Part shown: positions 7,978 through 15,936 of the stretch, piece by piece
Layout of the letters: each line of letters begins with the position of its first letter
Numbering within the stretch: position 1 is the stretch's first letter
NCBI RefSeq assembly: GCF_002786325.1
Contig: NZ_PGTB01000034.1
Span: 1-32,508 of the forward strand
DNA length: 32,508 nucleotides
Reading direction: 5' to 3'
Origin: Pseudooceanicola lipolyticus
GTDB lineage: Bacteria; Pseudomonadota; Alphaproteobacteria; Rhodobacterales; Rhodobacteraceae
Notes under the pieces: model-generated
Seen by the model: only the letters and a program-made list of their open reading frames with translations
Databases searched by the model: none
What the model was told of the DNA's origin: nothing
Program-made: the position numbers and the translations under genes

Positions 7978-8406
7978 CTAAAGTTTGCGCAGCCGGATCA
8001 CCACATCGACGGCGGCAATCTCATAGCCCTCTGGCGCATCGGGTACTCGGGTGATCACCAGCTGGTCAGAAGGGGCATCGGACAGACCGGCCTCGTCCTC
8101 CCAGAAGAAATGCGGGTGGTCATGCGTATTGGTGTCGAAATAGCTTTTCGAGCCGTCCACGGTGACTTCCTGCACCAGCCCGGCATCGCAGAAGGCGCGC
8201 AGGGTGTTGTAGACGGTGGCCAGCGATACCGGCGCGCCGGCGGATTTCGCCGAGTCGAACAGGCTTTCGGCGGTGACATGGCGGTGCTGACCGTCGCCGA
8301 CCAGAAGCTCGGCCAACGCGACACGCTGCCGTGTCGGGCGCAGCCCGGCCGTGTTCAGCCAGCTGGTGGCGATCTCTGTCGGTTTGCGTGTCATTGCGGG
8401 ACTCAT
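7978..8406 (-). CDS. irr: Irr-type Fur family transcriptional regulator (iron response)
   Basis: Irr represses or activates iron and heme genes in alphaproteobacteria in response to heme. The 142-residue product has a Fur winged helix with recognition helix SLATVYNTLRAF (about 61-72) after RPTRQRVALAELL, and the dimerisation-side histidine cluster HDHPH (95-99). It lacks the C-terminal CxxC zinc site of true Fur, and lacks the N-terminal GCPWHD heme motif of Bradyrhizobium Irr. The position divergent from fabA is the arrangement I associate with Rhodobacterales irr. The start is not fully decided: GGAGG lies one base before ATG 8406 and 13 bases before ATG 8394. The product could be read as a generic Fur/PerR-like protein, but the Irr features fit better. 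Confidence 0.86.
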   Translation of the reverse strand: MSPAMTRKPTEIATSWLNTAGLRPTRQRVALAELLVGDGQHRHVTAESLFDSAKSAGAPVSLATVYNTLRAFCDAGLVQEVTVDGSKSYFDTNTHDHPHFFWEDEAGLSDAPSDQLVITRVPDAPEGYEIAAVDVVIRLRKL

Positions 8407-8423
8407 CCCTCCGATCGGGAGCG

Positions 8424-8453
8424 ACTATAAGGCGTTTTGTCAACCGGTTTCAA
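8424..8453 (-). promoter_or_regulatory. Candidate promoter of irr
   Basis: On the minus strand TTGAAA (8448-8453) and TATAGT (8424-8429) are 18 nt apart. The -10 box lies about 18 nt before the irr ATG, leaving a short leader with a GGAGG. The -35 box is part of one TTTCAAAC repeat copy. Confidence 0.5.
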
Positions 8454-8472
8454 ACGGAAATCATTTTCAAAC
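8448..8472. repeat. TTTCAAAC direct repeat in the irr-fabA intergenic region
   Basis: Two identical octamers TTTCAAAC lie at 8448-8455 and 8465-8472, starts 17 bp apart (just over one and a half helical turns). One overlaps the irr -35 box. They could be an operator, but they do not match the published Irr (ICE) consensus closely. Confidence 0.4.
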
Positions 8473-8509
8473 AGGTTCGTACCTGCGAGGTTGGTCGCAT
8501 GACGCGCCC

Positions 8510-8539
8510 TTGCGGGACCGGCGAGCCCGGTGCTAGAGG
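8510..8539 (+). promoter_or_regulatory. Weak candidate promoter for fabA
   Basis: TTGCGG (8510-8515) and TAGAGG (8534-8539) are 18 nt apart and about 40 nt before the fabA ATG. The -10 element matches consensus poorly, so this is tentative. Confidence 0.25.
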
Positions 8540-8580
8540 ATGCAGAATGCAGAAACGACCGAGGCAGGAGACGCGCGGGC

Positions 8581-9093
8581 ATGGCCGATTACCCGAGCAG
8601 TTTTGATAAGGACGAGTTACTGAAATGCGCGCGGGGCGAATTGTTCGGCCCCGGCAACGCGCAATTGCCGGAACCGCCGATGCTGATGATGGACCGCATC
8701 ACCGAGATCAGCGCCGATGGCGGGGCCCATGGCAAAGGCCATGTGGTCGCCGAGTTCGACATCACCCCGGATCTCTGGTTCTTCAAATGCCATTTTCCGG
8801 GCAACCCGATCATGCCCGGCTGTCTGGGTCTGGACGGGCTGTGGCAGTTGACCGGGTTCAACCTGGGCTGGCGCGGCATGAAGGGGCTGGGCATGGCGCT
8901 GGGCGTTGGCGAGGTCAAGCTGAGCGGCATGGTCACGCCAGAGCGCAAGATGATCACGTATTTTGTCGATTTCACCCGCATCATTGATCGCAAGCTGAAA
9001 CTTGGTGTCGCCGATGGCCGGGTTGTCGCCGATGGCGAAGAGATTTATGCGGTGAAGGGAATGAAGGTGGGCCTGTCGGACGGCGGCGTCTGA
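8581..9093 (+). CDS. fabA: 3-hydroxydecanoyl-ACP dehydratase/isomerase FabA
   Basis: FabA dehydrates 3-hydroxydecanoyl-ACP and isomerises the trans-2 to the cis-3 decenoyl-ACP, the branch point for unsaturated fatty acids. The 170-residue product has the hot-dog fold signature [20 protein letters not shown] with catalytic His71 and Asp85, at nearly the same numbers as E. coli FabA. ATG 8581 is preceded by GGAG at 9-nt spacing. In-frame starts further upstream (from 8530) have no support. It is followed after 39 nt by fabB and then fabI, all on the same strand, forming a fatty-acid operon divergent from irr. All active-site residues are present. Confidence 0.96.
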   Translation: MADYPSSFDKDELLKCARGELFGPGNAQLPEPPMLMMDRITEISADGGAHGKGHVVAEFDITPDLWFFKCHFPGNPIMPGCLGLDGLWQLTGFNLGWRGMKGLGMALGVGEVKLSGMVTPERKMITYFVDFTRIIDRKLKLGVADGRVVADGEEIYAVKGMKVGLSDGGV

Positions 9094-9132
9094 ACGGCTG
9101 TCCACGCGCCACCACCAACAAGGAGTATGCCG

Positions 9133-10362
9133 ATGCGTCGCGTCGTCGTTACCGGGCTGGGGATCGTCTCGTCCATCGGGACCAACCGCGACGAGGTGAT
9201 CGCCTCGCTGAAGGCCGGGACCAGCGGAATTGCCGCCAGCCCCGAGATGGAGGAACACGGGTTCCGCAGCCGGGTGGCGGGCACCATCGATCTGGATGTC
9301 AGCGCCCATGTCGACAAGCGCAGCCTGCGCTTCATGGGGCCGGGCGCCGCCTATGCCCATATCGCCATGGCCGAGGCGATTGCCGATGCCGGCCTGGAAG
9401 AGGGCGACATCGTCAACCCGCGCACCGGGCTGATCGCCGGCTCGGGCGGGCCGTCGACCAGCGCCATGTTGACCGCGCATCAATCGGTGCTGAAGACCGG
9501 CGCGACCAAGCGCATCGGGCCCTTCGCGGTGCCCAAATGCATGTCCTCGACGATCTCGGCCAACCTGTCGACCGCCTATAAGATCAAGGGCATCAACTAT
9601 TCGATCACCTCGGCCTGCTCGACCTCGCTGCATTGCATCGGCAATGCCGCCGAGCAGATCATGCTGGGCAAGCAGGACGTGATGTTCGCCGGTGGCGGCG
9701 AGGAGCTTGACTGGACCCTGTCCTGCCTGTTCGACGCGATGGGCGCGATGTCGTCGAAATACAATGACACGCCGGAACGCGCCTCGCGCGCCTTCGACGC
9801 CGACCGCGACGGCTTTGTAATTTCCGGCGGCGGCGGCATCGTGGTGCTGGAAGAGCTGGAACATGCGCTGGCGCGCGGCGCCCGGATCTATGCCGAGGTG
9901 ACGGGCTATGCCGCCACCTCGGACGGGCATGACATGGTGGCGCCGTCGGGCGAGGGCGGCGAGCGGGCGATGCGGCTGGCGCTGGCGACGCTGCCCGAAG
10001 ACCGCAAGATCAGCTATATCAACGCCCATGGCACTTCGACCCCGGTGGGCGATGTCGGCGAGGTCGAGGCGGTGCGCCGCATCTTCGGCCAGGGCAGCAC
10101 CCCGCCGATCAGTTCGACCAAGTCGATGACCGGCCATGCCCAGGGCGCCGCCGGTGCGCTGGAGGCGATCTTCTGCCTGCTGATGCTGGACGGGGATTTC
10201 ATTGCGCCGTCGATCAATGTCGAGACGCTGGACCCGGCGCTGACGCCGGCCGAGATCGCGACCGCGCCGGTGACGGATGCCGGGTTGGACAGCGTGATGA
10301 CCAATTCCTTCGGCTTCGGCGGCACCAACGGATCGATGATCCTGTCCAGATATCGCGGGTAA
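9133..10362 (+). CDS. fabB: 3-oxoacyl-ACP synthase I FabB
   Basis: FabB (beta-ketoacyl-ACP synthase I) elongates the cis-3-decenoyl-ACP made by FabA, completing the oxygen-independent unsaturated fatty acid route. The 409-residue protein carries the Cys-His-His triad: Cys162 in [10 protein letters not shown], His299 in [11 protein letters not shown] and His335 in [11 protein letters not shown], with Lys330 nearby and a glycine-rich GFGGTNGS C-terminus. ATG 9133 is chosen because AGGAG lies 7 nt upstream. The ATG at 9127 follows AGGAG by a single base and is too close. It lies between fabA and fabI, and the FabA pairing makes FabB more likely than FabF. Confidence 0.95.
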   Translation: MRRVVVTGLGIVSSIGTNRDEVIASLKAGTSGIAASPEMEEHGFRSRVAGTIDLDVSAHVDKRSLRFMGPGAAYAHIAMAEAIADAGLEEGDIVNPRTGLIAGSGGPSTSAMLTAHQSVLKTGATKRIGPFAVPKCMSSTISANLSTAYKIKGINYSITSACSTSLHCIGNAAEQIMLGKQDVMFAGGGEELDWTLSCLFDAMGAMSSKYNDTPERASRAFDADRDGFVISGGGGIVVLEELEHALARGARIYAEVTGYAATSDGHDMVAPSGEGGERAMRLALATLPEDRKISYINAHGTSTPVGDVGEVEAVRRIFGQGSTPPISSTKSMTGHAQGAAGALEAIFCLLMLDGDFIAPSINVETLDPALTPAEIATAPVTDAGLDSVMTNSFGFGGTNGSMILSRYRG

Positions 10363-10370
10363 CAACCACC

Positions 10371-11162
10371 ATGTCCGATCTATTGAAGGGAAAGCGCGGC
10401 CTGATCATGGGCGTGGCCAATGACCGGTCGATCGCCTGGGGCATCGCCAAGGCGATGCACGAGGCCGGGGCCGAGCTGGCCTTCACCTACCAGGGCGAGG
10501 CCTTTGGCAAGCGGCTGGAACCGCTGGCGCACAGCGTCGGGTCGGATTTCATGGTCGATGCCGATGTGACCGACGATGCCACGTTGGACACCGCGTTCGA
10601 GCAGTTGGCGGGGCGCTGGTCCAGCATCGATTTCCTGGTCCATGCCATCGCTTATTCGGACAAGTCCGAACTGACCGGCCGGTTCCTGAATACCAGCCGC
10701 GCCAATTTCAAACATTCGATGGATATCTCGGCCTATTCCTTTATCGAGGTGGCGCGGCGCGCCTATCCGCTGATGAAGGACAACGGCGGCACCCTGCTGA
10801 CGCTGACCTATCAGGGGTCCACCCGGGTGGTCCCGAATTACAACGTGATGGGCGTGGCCAAGGCGGCGCTGGAGGCGGCGACCCGCTATCTGGCCAATGA
10901 CCTGGGGCCGGACGGCATCCGGGTGAACGCGATTTCTCCCGGCCCGATGAAAACGCTGGCCGGCGCCGCCATCGGCGGCGCGCGCAAGACCTACAAGTTC
11001 ACCGATCAGAACGCGCCCCTGCGCAGCAACGCGACGCTGGAGGCGGTGGGCGGCACTGCGGTCTATCTGGCCTCGGATGCCGGACGGTTCACCACCGGCG
11101 AGGTCATCCGCGTCGATGGCGGCTATCACGTTCTGGGCATGCCGCAGCCGGACTTCCTCTAG
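10371..11162 (+). CDS. fabI: Enoyl-ACP reductase FabI
   Basis: FabI is the NADH-dependent reductase that closes each fatty-acid elongation cycle and is the target of triclosan and isoniazid-type inhibitors. The 263-residue short-chain-dehydrogenase-type protein has the altered nucleotide motif GVANDRSIAWGIA (about 14-26), Tyr147 in LTYQGS, and the catalytic Tyr157-x6-Lys164 in NYNVMGVAK, followed by ISPGPMKTLA. The start is ATG 10371, 8 nt after fabB, with only a weak ribosome binding site, which fits translational coupling. Standard FabI length. The following hairpin at 11163-11198 could end the operon. Confidence 0.96.
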   Translation: MSDLLKGKRGLIMGVANDRSIAWGIAKAMHEAGAELAFTYQGEAFGKRLEPLAHSVGSDFMVDADVTDDATLDTAFEQLAGRWSSIDFLVHAIAYSDKSELTGRFLNTSRANFKHSMDISAYSFIEVARRAYPLMKDNGGTLLTLTYQGSTRVVPNYNVMGVAKAALEAATRYLANDLGPDGIRVNAISPGPMKTLAGAAIGGARKTYKFTDQNAPLRSNATLEAVGGTAVYLASDAGRFTTGEVIRVDGGYHVLGMPQPDFL

Positions 11163-11202
11163 GCCGCCGCAGCCCGGTCCTGACAAAACCCCGGCGGCGC
11201 CT
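11163..11202 (+). terminator. Weak candidate terminator after fabI
   Basis: GCCGCCG (11163-11169) and CGGCGGC (11192-11198) form a 7-bp stem with a 22-nt loop, followed by only CTTT. The short U-run makes strong termination uncertain. Confidence 0.3.
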
Positions 11203-11236
11203 TTCACCTGCCACAGTTACCGGTCACATCGGCGGC

Positions 11237-11518
11237 ATGACGCTGATCGACGAAAATCCCCAGGACCGCCTGCGGTCCGGACTCGGTGGCCTGCTGCTGC
11301 GCCTGCTGGTCCGGCTGGTTTACACCTTTTGCCTGTGCCTGATGGCCGCGGTCCTTTTGTCCGAGCCGCGCATCGCGGCGCGGGTCGGTCCGGTGATTGA
11401 CGGCTGGGCCGAACGGTTGTCGTCTGATGCGCCCGCCGCGCCGGGCGCCGCCGAGGCGACGCCCGTGGTCCGGACGATGCCGACCGACCGGGTGCCGGTG
11501 CGGCGCCTGATCGACTGA
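11237..11518 (+). CDS. Small predicted single-pass membrane protein
   Basis: This 93-residue frame has one hydrophobic segment (about 18-42, containing LLLRLLVRLVYTFCLCLMAA) and a soluble Ala/Pro/Arg-rich tail (about 60-93). Codon use has the same high third-position G+C as neighbouring real genes, which supports coding, but the upstream ribosome binding site is poor. It is on the fabI strand, 74 nt after fabI, and converges on the FKBP gene. I recognise no family. Alternatively the frame is a chance ORF of this GC-rich DNA. Confidence 0.5.
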   Translation: MTLIDENPQDRLRSGLGGLLLRLLVRLVYTFCLCLMAAVLLSEPRIAARVGPVIDGWAERLSSDAPAAPGAAEATPVVRTMPTDRVPVRRLID

Positions 11519-11536
11519 CCCACGCCCGGGGGCGGT

Positions 11537-11974
11537 TCAGGCCGCCTCGGCGATATGCACCAGTTCGATGGCGAAGGTCAGGTCCTGGCCAGCCAGCGGG
11601 TGGTTGGCATCCAGCGTCACCTGCTCATCGGTCACCTCGACCACGGTGACCGGGGTCACCTGGCCCTGCTGGGTCTGCATCTGCAGCCGCGTGCCCAGGT
11701 CCAGCGGGATGTCATCGGGAATACCCTCGCGCGGGACCGCCTGGCGCATCTGCGGATCGACCGGGCCATAAGCCTCGTCGCAGGGCACGTTCACGGTTTT
11801 CTTGTCGCCGACTTCCATGCCGGGAATCGCCTTGTCGAGGCCGGGAATGATCTGGCCCGAGCCGACCTCGAACTGCAACGGATCGCGCCCTTCGGAACTG
11901 TCGAAGGTGGTGCCGTCGCGCAGCGTGCCGGTATAGTGAATATGGACGGTGTCGCCGGGTTTGACCTGGGTCAT
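11537..11974 (-). CDS. FKBP-type peptidyl-prolyl cis-trans isomerase (SlyD-like)
   Basis: This is a 145-residue cytoplasmic foldase/chaperone. The N-terminal FKBP domain shows VHIHYTGTLRDGTTFDSS and FEVGSGQIIPGLDKAIPGM, which line the prolyl isomerase pocket. Residues 70-120 form the insert-in-flap chaperone domain typical of SlyD/FKBP-type proteins. The C-terminus (QDLTFAIELVHI) closes the fold. There is no His-rich metal-binding tail, unlike E. coli SlyD. ATG 11974 gives the normal family length. An in-frame ATG at 12082 would add 36 residues with no homology. No neighbour suggests a special client. Confidence 0.9.
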   Translation of the reverse strand: MTQVKPGDTVHIHYTGTLRDGTTFDSSEGRDPLQFEVGSGQIIPGLDKAIPGMEVGDKKTVNVPCDEAYGPVDPQMRQAVPREGIPDDIPLDLGTRLQMQTQQGQVTPVTVVEVTDEQVTLDANHPLAGQDLTFAIELVHIAEAA

Positions 11975-12270
11975 GGGATATCCAATCTGTCGGGGGTGAA
12001 TGGCAAAGGCCGCGTCGCTCGCGCGGGTGCTTCGATGGTCCCAGCCTAATGATTCACCGGCTGATGTAAACCATGCGGGCACCGGGCCGGTGCGGCGAGA
12101 TGTTTCGGGATGGCGAGAGGCATGCCCGGGCCGGGCCTTTTCGGAACGCGGGAAGGGACAGTGGAATGACTCCGGGCGTCACGCCAAGCGCGTGAACAAC
12201 GGCGCAGCCACCGCGGCTTCCCCTTTCACTGTCGCCATGTCACTGTGGAGAAACGGGAACGGGAGAAGAC
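11975..12270. other. Intergenic region between the FKBP and dehalogenase genes
   Basis: This 296-bp divergent spacer holds no coding frame I trust. I see no convincing promoter. ACAGTG near 12160 and two CACTGT copies near 12230-12245 are inverted to each other and could pair, but the significance is unclear. Confidence 0.4.
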
Positions 12271-12960
12271 ATGATGCCGATCACCACCTGCATATTCGAC
12301 GCCTATGGCACGCTGTTCGATGTTGCCGCCGCCGCGCGCCAGGCGGCGCAGGAACCCGCCCATGCAAAGCTGCGCGAGACCTGGGCCGAGGTGGCGGCGC
12401 ATTGGCGGCTGAAACAGCTGCAATATACCTGGCTGCGCGCGGTCATGGACCAGCACGCCGATTTCTGGGGGGTGACGCAGAACGGGCTGGACTGGGCGCT
12501 GGAGGCGGCGGGTCTTCAGGGAGACGCGGCGCTGCGCCAGCGCCTGTTGGACCTGTATTGGGAACTGCAATGCTATCCCGAGGTGCCCGAGATGTTGGCG
12601 GCGTTGCGTACCGGCGGCCGACAGACAGCGATCCTGTCCAATGGCTCGCCCGCAATGCTGGACGGGGCGGTGCGCTCGGCCGGGATCGCCCATGTGCTGG
12701 ACGATATCCTGTCGGTCGAATCCGTCGGCGTGTTCAAGCCCGACAGCCGGGTTTATGACCTGGTCGGCGCGCGATTCGGCTGTGCGCCGGAGGAGGTGCT
12801 GTTCGTCTCCTCCAATGGTTGGGACGCGGCGGCGGCGTCCTGCTATGGCTTTCGCACCGCCTGGGTGAATCGCGCGGGCGAGCCGGTGGACCGGCTGCCC
12901 TGGACGCCCGACACCATTCTTTCCGACCTCACCACCATCCCGGCCGAAGCCGGGCTGTAG
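12271..12960 (+). CDS. Haloacid dehalogenase, type II (L-2-haloacid dehalogenase)
   Basis: The 229-residue HAD enzyme hydrolyses L-2-haloacids to D-2-hydroxyacids. Every residue of the L-DEX active site can be read: nucleophile Asp10 in FDAYGTLFD, Arg46 in HWRLKQLQYTWLR, Ser123-Asn124 in LSNGSP, Lys156 in VFKPDSRVY, and Asn182 and Asp185 in SSNGWDAA. Conservation of WRLKQLQYTWLR argues for a true type II dehalogenase instead of a generic HAD phosphatase. The ribosome binding site GGGAGAAG precedes ATG 12271; a second ATG follows at once. It is followed by the dehydratase on the same strand after 53 nt. Confidence 0.9.
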   Translation: MMPITTCIFDAYGTLFDVAAAARQAAQEPAHAKLRETWAEVAAHWRLKQLQYTWLRAVMDQHADFWGVTQNGLDWALEAAGLQGDAALRQRLLDLYWELQCYPEVPEMLAALRTGGRQTAILSNGSPAMLDGAVRSAGIAHVLDDILSVESVGVFKPDSRVYDLVGARFGCAPEEVLFVSSNGWDAAAASCYGFRTAWVNRAGEPVDRLPWTPDTILSDLTTIPAEAGL

Positions 12961-13013
12961 GCCGGGCCGCATCGGGGACTTCCGAATTTCACCGCAGCAG
13001 GGTACGGGACAAT

Positions 13014-13991
13014 ATGAGCACGCTTGAGATGATCGAAGCCGCGGCAAAGCGGCTGGCGGGACACGCGCGGCGCACGCCGCTGTTGTCCTCGCCGTTTCTG
13101 GATGAAATTGCCGGGCGGCGGGTGCTGGTGAAACCCGAATGCCTGCAGCAGACCGGCAGTTTCAAGTTTCGCGGCGGCTGGTCGGCGCTTTCGGCCTTGG
13201 CACCGGAGGTGCGTGCGCGCGGTGTGATCGCCTTTTCCAGCGGCAACCATGCCCAGGGCGTGGCGGCGGCGGCGCGCGGGCACGGGGTGCCGGCGGTGAT
13301 CGTCATGCCCGAAGATGCGCCCCGGCTGAAGATCGCCAATACCAGGGCGCTGGGCGCCGAGGTGGTGCTGTATGACCGTGCCACCGGCGACCGCGACGCC
13401 ATTGGCGCGCAGCTGGCGAAAGAACGCGGCCTGACGCTGATCAAACCGTTTGACGAGCCGCAGGTGATTGCCGGGCAGGGCACCTGCGGGCTGGAAATTG
13501 CCGCCCAGGCGGCCGAGCAAGGGGTGACCGAGGCCGATGTGCTGGTCTGTTGCGGCGGTGGCGGGCTGACCTCGGGCGTCGCGCTGGCGCTGGAAGGCCA
13601 TGCGCCGGGGCTGCGCGCCCGCCCGGTCGAGCCCGATGGTTTCGACGATGTGGCCCGCTCGCTGACCACGGGCCGGATCGAGCGCAATGAAAAGCTGACG
13701 GGTTCGCTCTGCGATGCGATCATCTCGCCGCAGCCCGGCGAGCTTACCTTTCCGATCATGCATCGGCTGTGCGGGCCGGGCTTGACGGTCAGCGAGGACG
13801 AGGCGCTGCGGGCCATGGCGCTGGCCTTCACCCGGTTGAAGATCGTGCTGGAACCGGGCGGGGCGGTGTCGCTGGCCGCGGCGTTGTTCCATCCCGGTGC
13901 GGTATCGGGCGACGCGGTGATCGCGGTGGCCTCGGGCGGCAATGTCGATGCCGAGGTGTTCGGCATGGCGCTGGAAAAACACGCCGATTAG
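13014..13991 (+). CDS. PLP-dependent threonine/serine dehydratase (fold type II)
   Basis: The 325-residue product belongs to the threonine dehydratase / serine racemase family, which deaminates hydroxyamino acids to 2-oxo acids. The PLP Schiff-base lysine is Lys51 in TGSFKFRGG. The Asn loop is SSGNHAQG, the phosphate cup is CGGGGLTSG, and the C-terminal ASGGN motif is present. It has no C-terminal ACT domain, so it is unlikely to be the isoleucine-feedback-regulated IlvA. It could be catabolic threonine dehydratase, serine racemase or an EutB-like dehydratase; no ectoine genes are nearby to support EutB. ATG 13014 gives the normal family N-terminus; longer frames upstream lack homology. Confidence 0.88.
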   Translation: MSTLEMIEAAAKRLAGHARRTPLLSSPFLDEIAGRRVLVKPECLQQTGSFKFRGGWSALSALAPEVRARGVIAFSSGNHAQGVAAAARGHGVPAVIVMPEDAPRLKIANTRALGAEVVLYDRATGDRDAIGAQLAKERGLTLIKPFDEPQVIAGQGTCGLEIAAQAAEQGVTEADVLVCCGGGGLTSGVALALEGHAPGLRARPVEPDGFDDVARSLTTGRIERNEKLTGSLCDAIISPQPGELTFPIMHRLCGPGLTVSEDEALRAMALAFTRLKIVLEPGGAVSLAAALFHPGAVSGDAVIAVASGGNVDAEVFGMALEKHAD

Positions 13992-14001
13992 GGCGCGCCC
14001 T

Positions 14002-14022
14002 GTCCCGGACATGGTCCGGGAC
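14002..14022. terminator. Hairpin between convergent genes
   Basis: GTCCCGGAC (14002-14010) and GTCCGGGAC (14014-14022) make a perfect 9-bp stem with a 3-nt ATG loop, just past the dehydratase stop and before the convergent fucosyltransferase stop. No U-run follows on either strand, so it may act as a rho-independent-like or mRNA-protecting structure. Confidence 0.35.
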
Positions 14023-14090
14023 CTCCCGGCCTTTGGTTAAATCCCGGATCCCGGACAGGCCTGGGACGGCATCGGCCCCAGGGGCGCCGC

Positions 14091-14933
14091 TCACTCGATC
14101 CGCATCCAGCCCTCGGGCAGGATGTCGGGATTGTGCATCCCCGGCTCGCCGAACCACCGCGCCGGCGCGGCGACGCGTTTCTGTGGCGACGGGTTCAGCC
14201 AGGCCGCCCACCAGGAAAACGACGAATTGGCGATCACGTGGTGATTGCACAGCGACATCAGGCGCATATCCTCGAAATCGCGCTCGGGCCCGTTGTGATC
14301 GACAATCACCTTGTCGCAGGGCAGTTGCAGGTTGTCCCGCGCCCAGCCGGGATCGTCGGAAAACACGAAGACGGTGGGGGTGCCTGAAACGCCCTCCAGT
14401 ATCCGGGCCAGCGCGGTGTCGTAATAGCTCTGGTCGCATAGCACATGCGCCTTCAGCGCCACGTAATCGCCGCGCCGCACATGCAGCGAGATCGCCGTTG
14501 CCGCGCCGATCCGCGCCGCCATCTCGGCATTTTGCGCGTCTGAGAACGCCGGAAAGGTGAAATCGGCGCGCAGTGCCGCGCGGGAATCGTGGAAATAACG
14601 CTCGGACTGCCAATAGCCGTGCAGATAGCTGCCATCGCCCCAGTTCTCGATCTCCGGGTTATAGCCCAGCCCGCGCTCGCGCCGCAGAACCGGGGGGCGC
14701 CGCAGATAGCGCCACATCGCATAGCGCAGCGGCGCCGCCTCGCGCGCTGGTGGTAGCTCCTCGGGCTCGGCCAGCGGCAGGTCGAACACCCGGGTCAGCA
14801 CCCCTTCGCCACGATGCAGGGCGGTGCGCGCATCGATTGCCACCGGCAGATCCCGCCGCAATGCCAGGGCCCGGGCCGTGGCATATTGGAACATCTGGTT
14901 GCCAAGGCGGCCATGCAAGCGGGCGATGATCAT
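14091..14933 (-). CDS. GT11-like alpha-1,2-fucosyltransferase family protein
   Basis: The 280-residue protein matches glycosyltransferase family 11. The N-terminal motif HGRLGNQMFQYATARALA (7-24) and HVRRGDY (151-157, the HxRRxDY GDP-fucose motif) are both present, along with the late ANSSFSWWAAWL segment. It would transfer fucose (or a related sugar) to a surface polysaccharide such as LPS or capsule. It has no signal peptide and is probably cytoplasmic. No other glycan genes surround it, so the acceptor is unknown. ATG 14933 places the motif at the usual distance from the N-terminus; longer frames lack homology. Single glycosyltransferases of this kind are often horizontally gained, but codon use here is not visibly different. 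Confidence 0.88.
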   Translation of the reverse strand: MIIARLHGRLGNQMFQYATARALALRRDLPVAIDARTALHRGEGVLTRVFDLPLAEPEELPPAREAAPLRYAMWRYLRRPPVLRRERGLGYNPEIENWGDGSYLHGYWQSERYFHDSRAALRADFTFPAFSDAQNAEMAARIGAATAISLHVRRGDYVALKAHVLCDQSYYDTALARILEGVSGTPTVFVFSDDPGWARDNLQLPCDKVIVDHNGPERDFEDMRLMSLCNHHVIANSSFSWWAAWLNPSPQKRVAAPARWFGEPGMHNPDILPEGWMRIE

Positions 14934-14976
14934 GGCACCGGATATAGGATCAATCCCGCGCCCGCGCCAGCCGCAC

Positions 14977-15005
14977 TTGACGCAGGCGCTTCCGGCTCCT
15001 ATCTG
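14977..15005 (+). promoter_or_regulatory. Candidate promoter upstream of the glyoxalase-like gene
   Basis: TTGACG (14977-14982) and TATCTG (15000-15005) are separated by 17 nt. The leader to the ATG at 15158 would be about 145 nt, long for this class of gene, so confidence is limited. Confidence 0.3.
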
Positions 15006-15157
15006 GGCGTCGGGTTCGGGTTCCCCGCCGCTCGCAAGCCTCGGCTCTGGTGAAACCCGCGACAGCACATCTTTTGCCCTTTCCGGCATGTGCGATGGCA
15101 GGCAATGCGGGCCCCTCCGAGTGAAGTCGCCATGCCTTGTGAAAAGGAGGCAAGAGG

Positions 15158-15607
15158 ATGCGCAAACCCTCTTCCAACACCCGTATCGACCGGTTCAAGG
15201 CGCAGGCCCGGCAGCTGCGTACCGAGCTGGCCGGCAAAGGCCGCGCGATCGGCCATGGCGAAGCGCTGGAGATCATTGCGCGGCAAAACGGTGCGCGCGA
15301 CTGGAACACGCTCAGGGCGCTGGCCGCCCGGCCCGGCAACAACCGGCCGCTGTCGGTGGGCGACCGGGTCACCGGCCGCTATCTGGGCCAGCCCTTTACC
15401 GGCTATGTCCATGGTCTCAGCCATAGCGCGCAGTCCGATTATCAGCGTATCACGCTGCAATTCGACACGCCGGTCGACGTGGTCAGCTTTGACAGCTTCT
15501 CGTCCTTCCGGCAGCGGGTCAGCGGCGTGATCGATGCCACCGGTCAGTCGCTCTATCGCACTTCGAACGGCGAGCCGCAGATCGTGGTGGAACACGCGGG
15601 ACTGTAA
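15158..15607 (+). CDS. Glyoxalase-superfamily-like small protein
   Basis: The 149-residue soluble protein has an N-terminal segment AIGHGEALEIIARQNGARDW followed by NTL that matches what I know of the 'glyoxalase superfamily protein' domain (Glyoxalase_8 type, with the QALE...A...G.RDWNTL pattern). Residues about 65-149 form a second segment with GRYLGQPFTGYV and VDVVSFDSFSSFRQRV, which I do not recognise. The usual glyoxalase metal ligands are not obvious, so enzymatic activity is doubtful. AAGGAGG precedes ATG 15158 at 8-nt spacing, a strong start. A strong terminator follows at 15632, so the gene is probably monocistronic. Function remains unknown. Confidence 0.75.
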   Translation: MRKPSSNTRIDRFKAQARQLRTELAGKGRAIGHGEALEIIARQNGARDWNTLRALAARPGNNRPLSVGDRVTGRYLGQPFTGYVHGLSHSAQSDYQRITLQFDTPVDVVSFDSFSSFRQRVSGVIDATGQSLYRTSNGEPQIVVEHAGL

Positions 15608-15631
15608 CCCGCCGTTGCCCGGCGCGTTCCC

Positions 15632-15667
15632 AAACCCGGCCAACCTGGTTGCAGGCTGGCCGGGTTT
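15632..15667 (+). terminator. Strong intrinsic terminator after the glyoxalase-like gene
   Basis: AAACCCGGCCA (15632-15642) and TGGCCGGGTTT (15657-15667) make a perfect 11-bp stem with a 14-nt loop. The A/T ends let it work on either strand, but only the plus-strand gene reads into it. Confidence 0.75.
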
Positions 15668-15936
15668 GCGGCGTTTGCCGCCGCGCCAGCGCCAGAGATG
15701 GGCTTTGAAAAGCCATAGATCCCCTCTGCCCCTATGTGGCTGCCGGGCAGTGTAACCCAATCTTCAAGAATCCGACATCCAGCCGTGATCCGGGCGGCTT
15801 TAGTCTCCCCGCCCGTGGGGGAGCCTCTGCTCCGCAAAATTGACCGATTCCATCTCGATCCCGGCCGTTTGGGCCGCGGGGCGATGGTGCTGCTTGGTGC
15901 CGCGGATTTGCGGCGGTTTGACAAAGGATGACTATT
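15668..15936. other. Upstream region of the giant secreted protein gene
   Basis: This 269-bp stretch holds no coding frame. I see no convincing -35/-10 pair and no match to the PhoB-box pattern (two direct CTGTCAT-like repeats). AAAGGA at 15922-15927 is the ribosome binding site of the next gene. Confidence 0.4.

Noticed and set aside
8424-8472. A published Irr box (ICE) in the irr-fabA spacer
   Set aside because: The AT-rich TTCTAAA-type dyad is not present; only the TTTCAAAC octamers are seen.
8617-10365. A 582-residue minus-strand frame opposite fabA-fabB
   Set aside because: Shadow of well-defined fab genes; residue composition is typical of antisense GC-rich frames.
14002-14090. Repeated CCCGGAC/GTCCGGG strings as a possible CRISPR or operator array
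   Set aside because: Spacing is irregular and copies are few. They are explained by overlapping hairpins between convergent genes.
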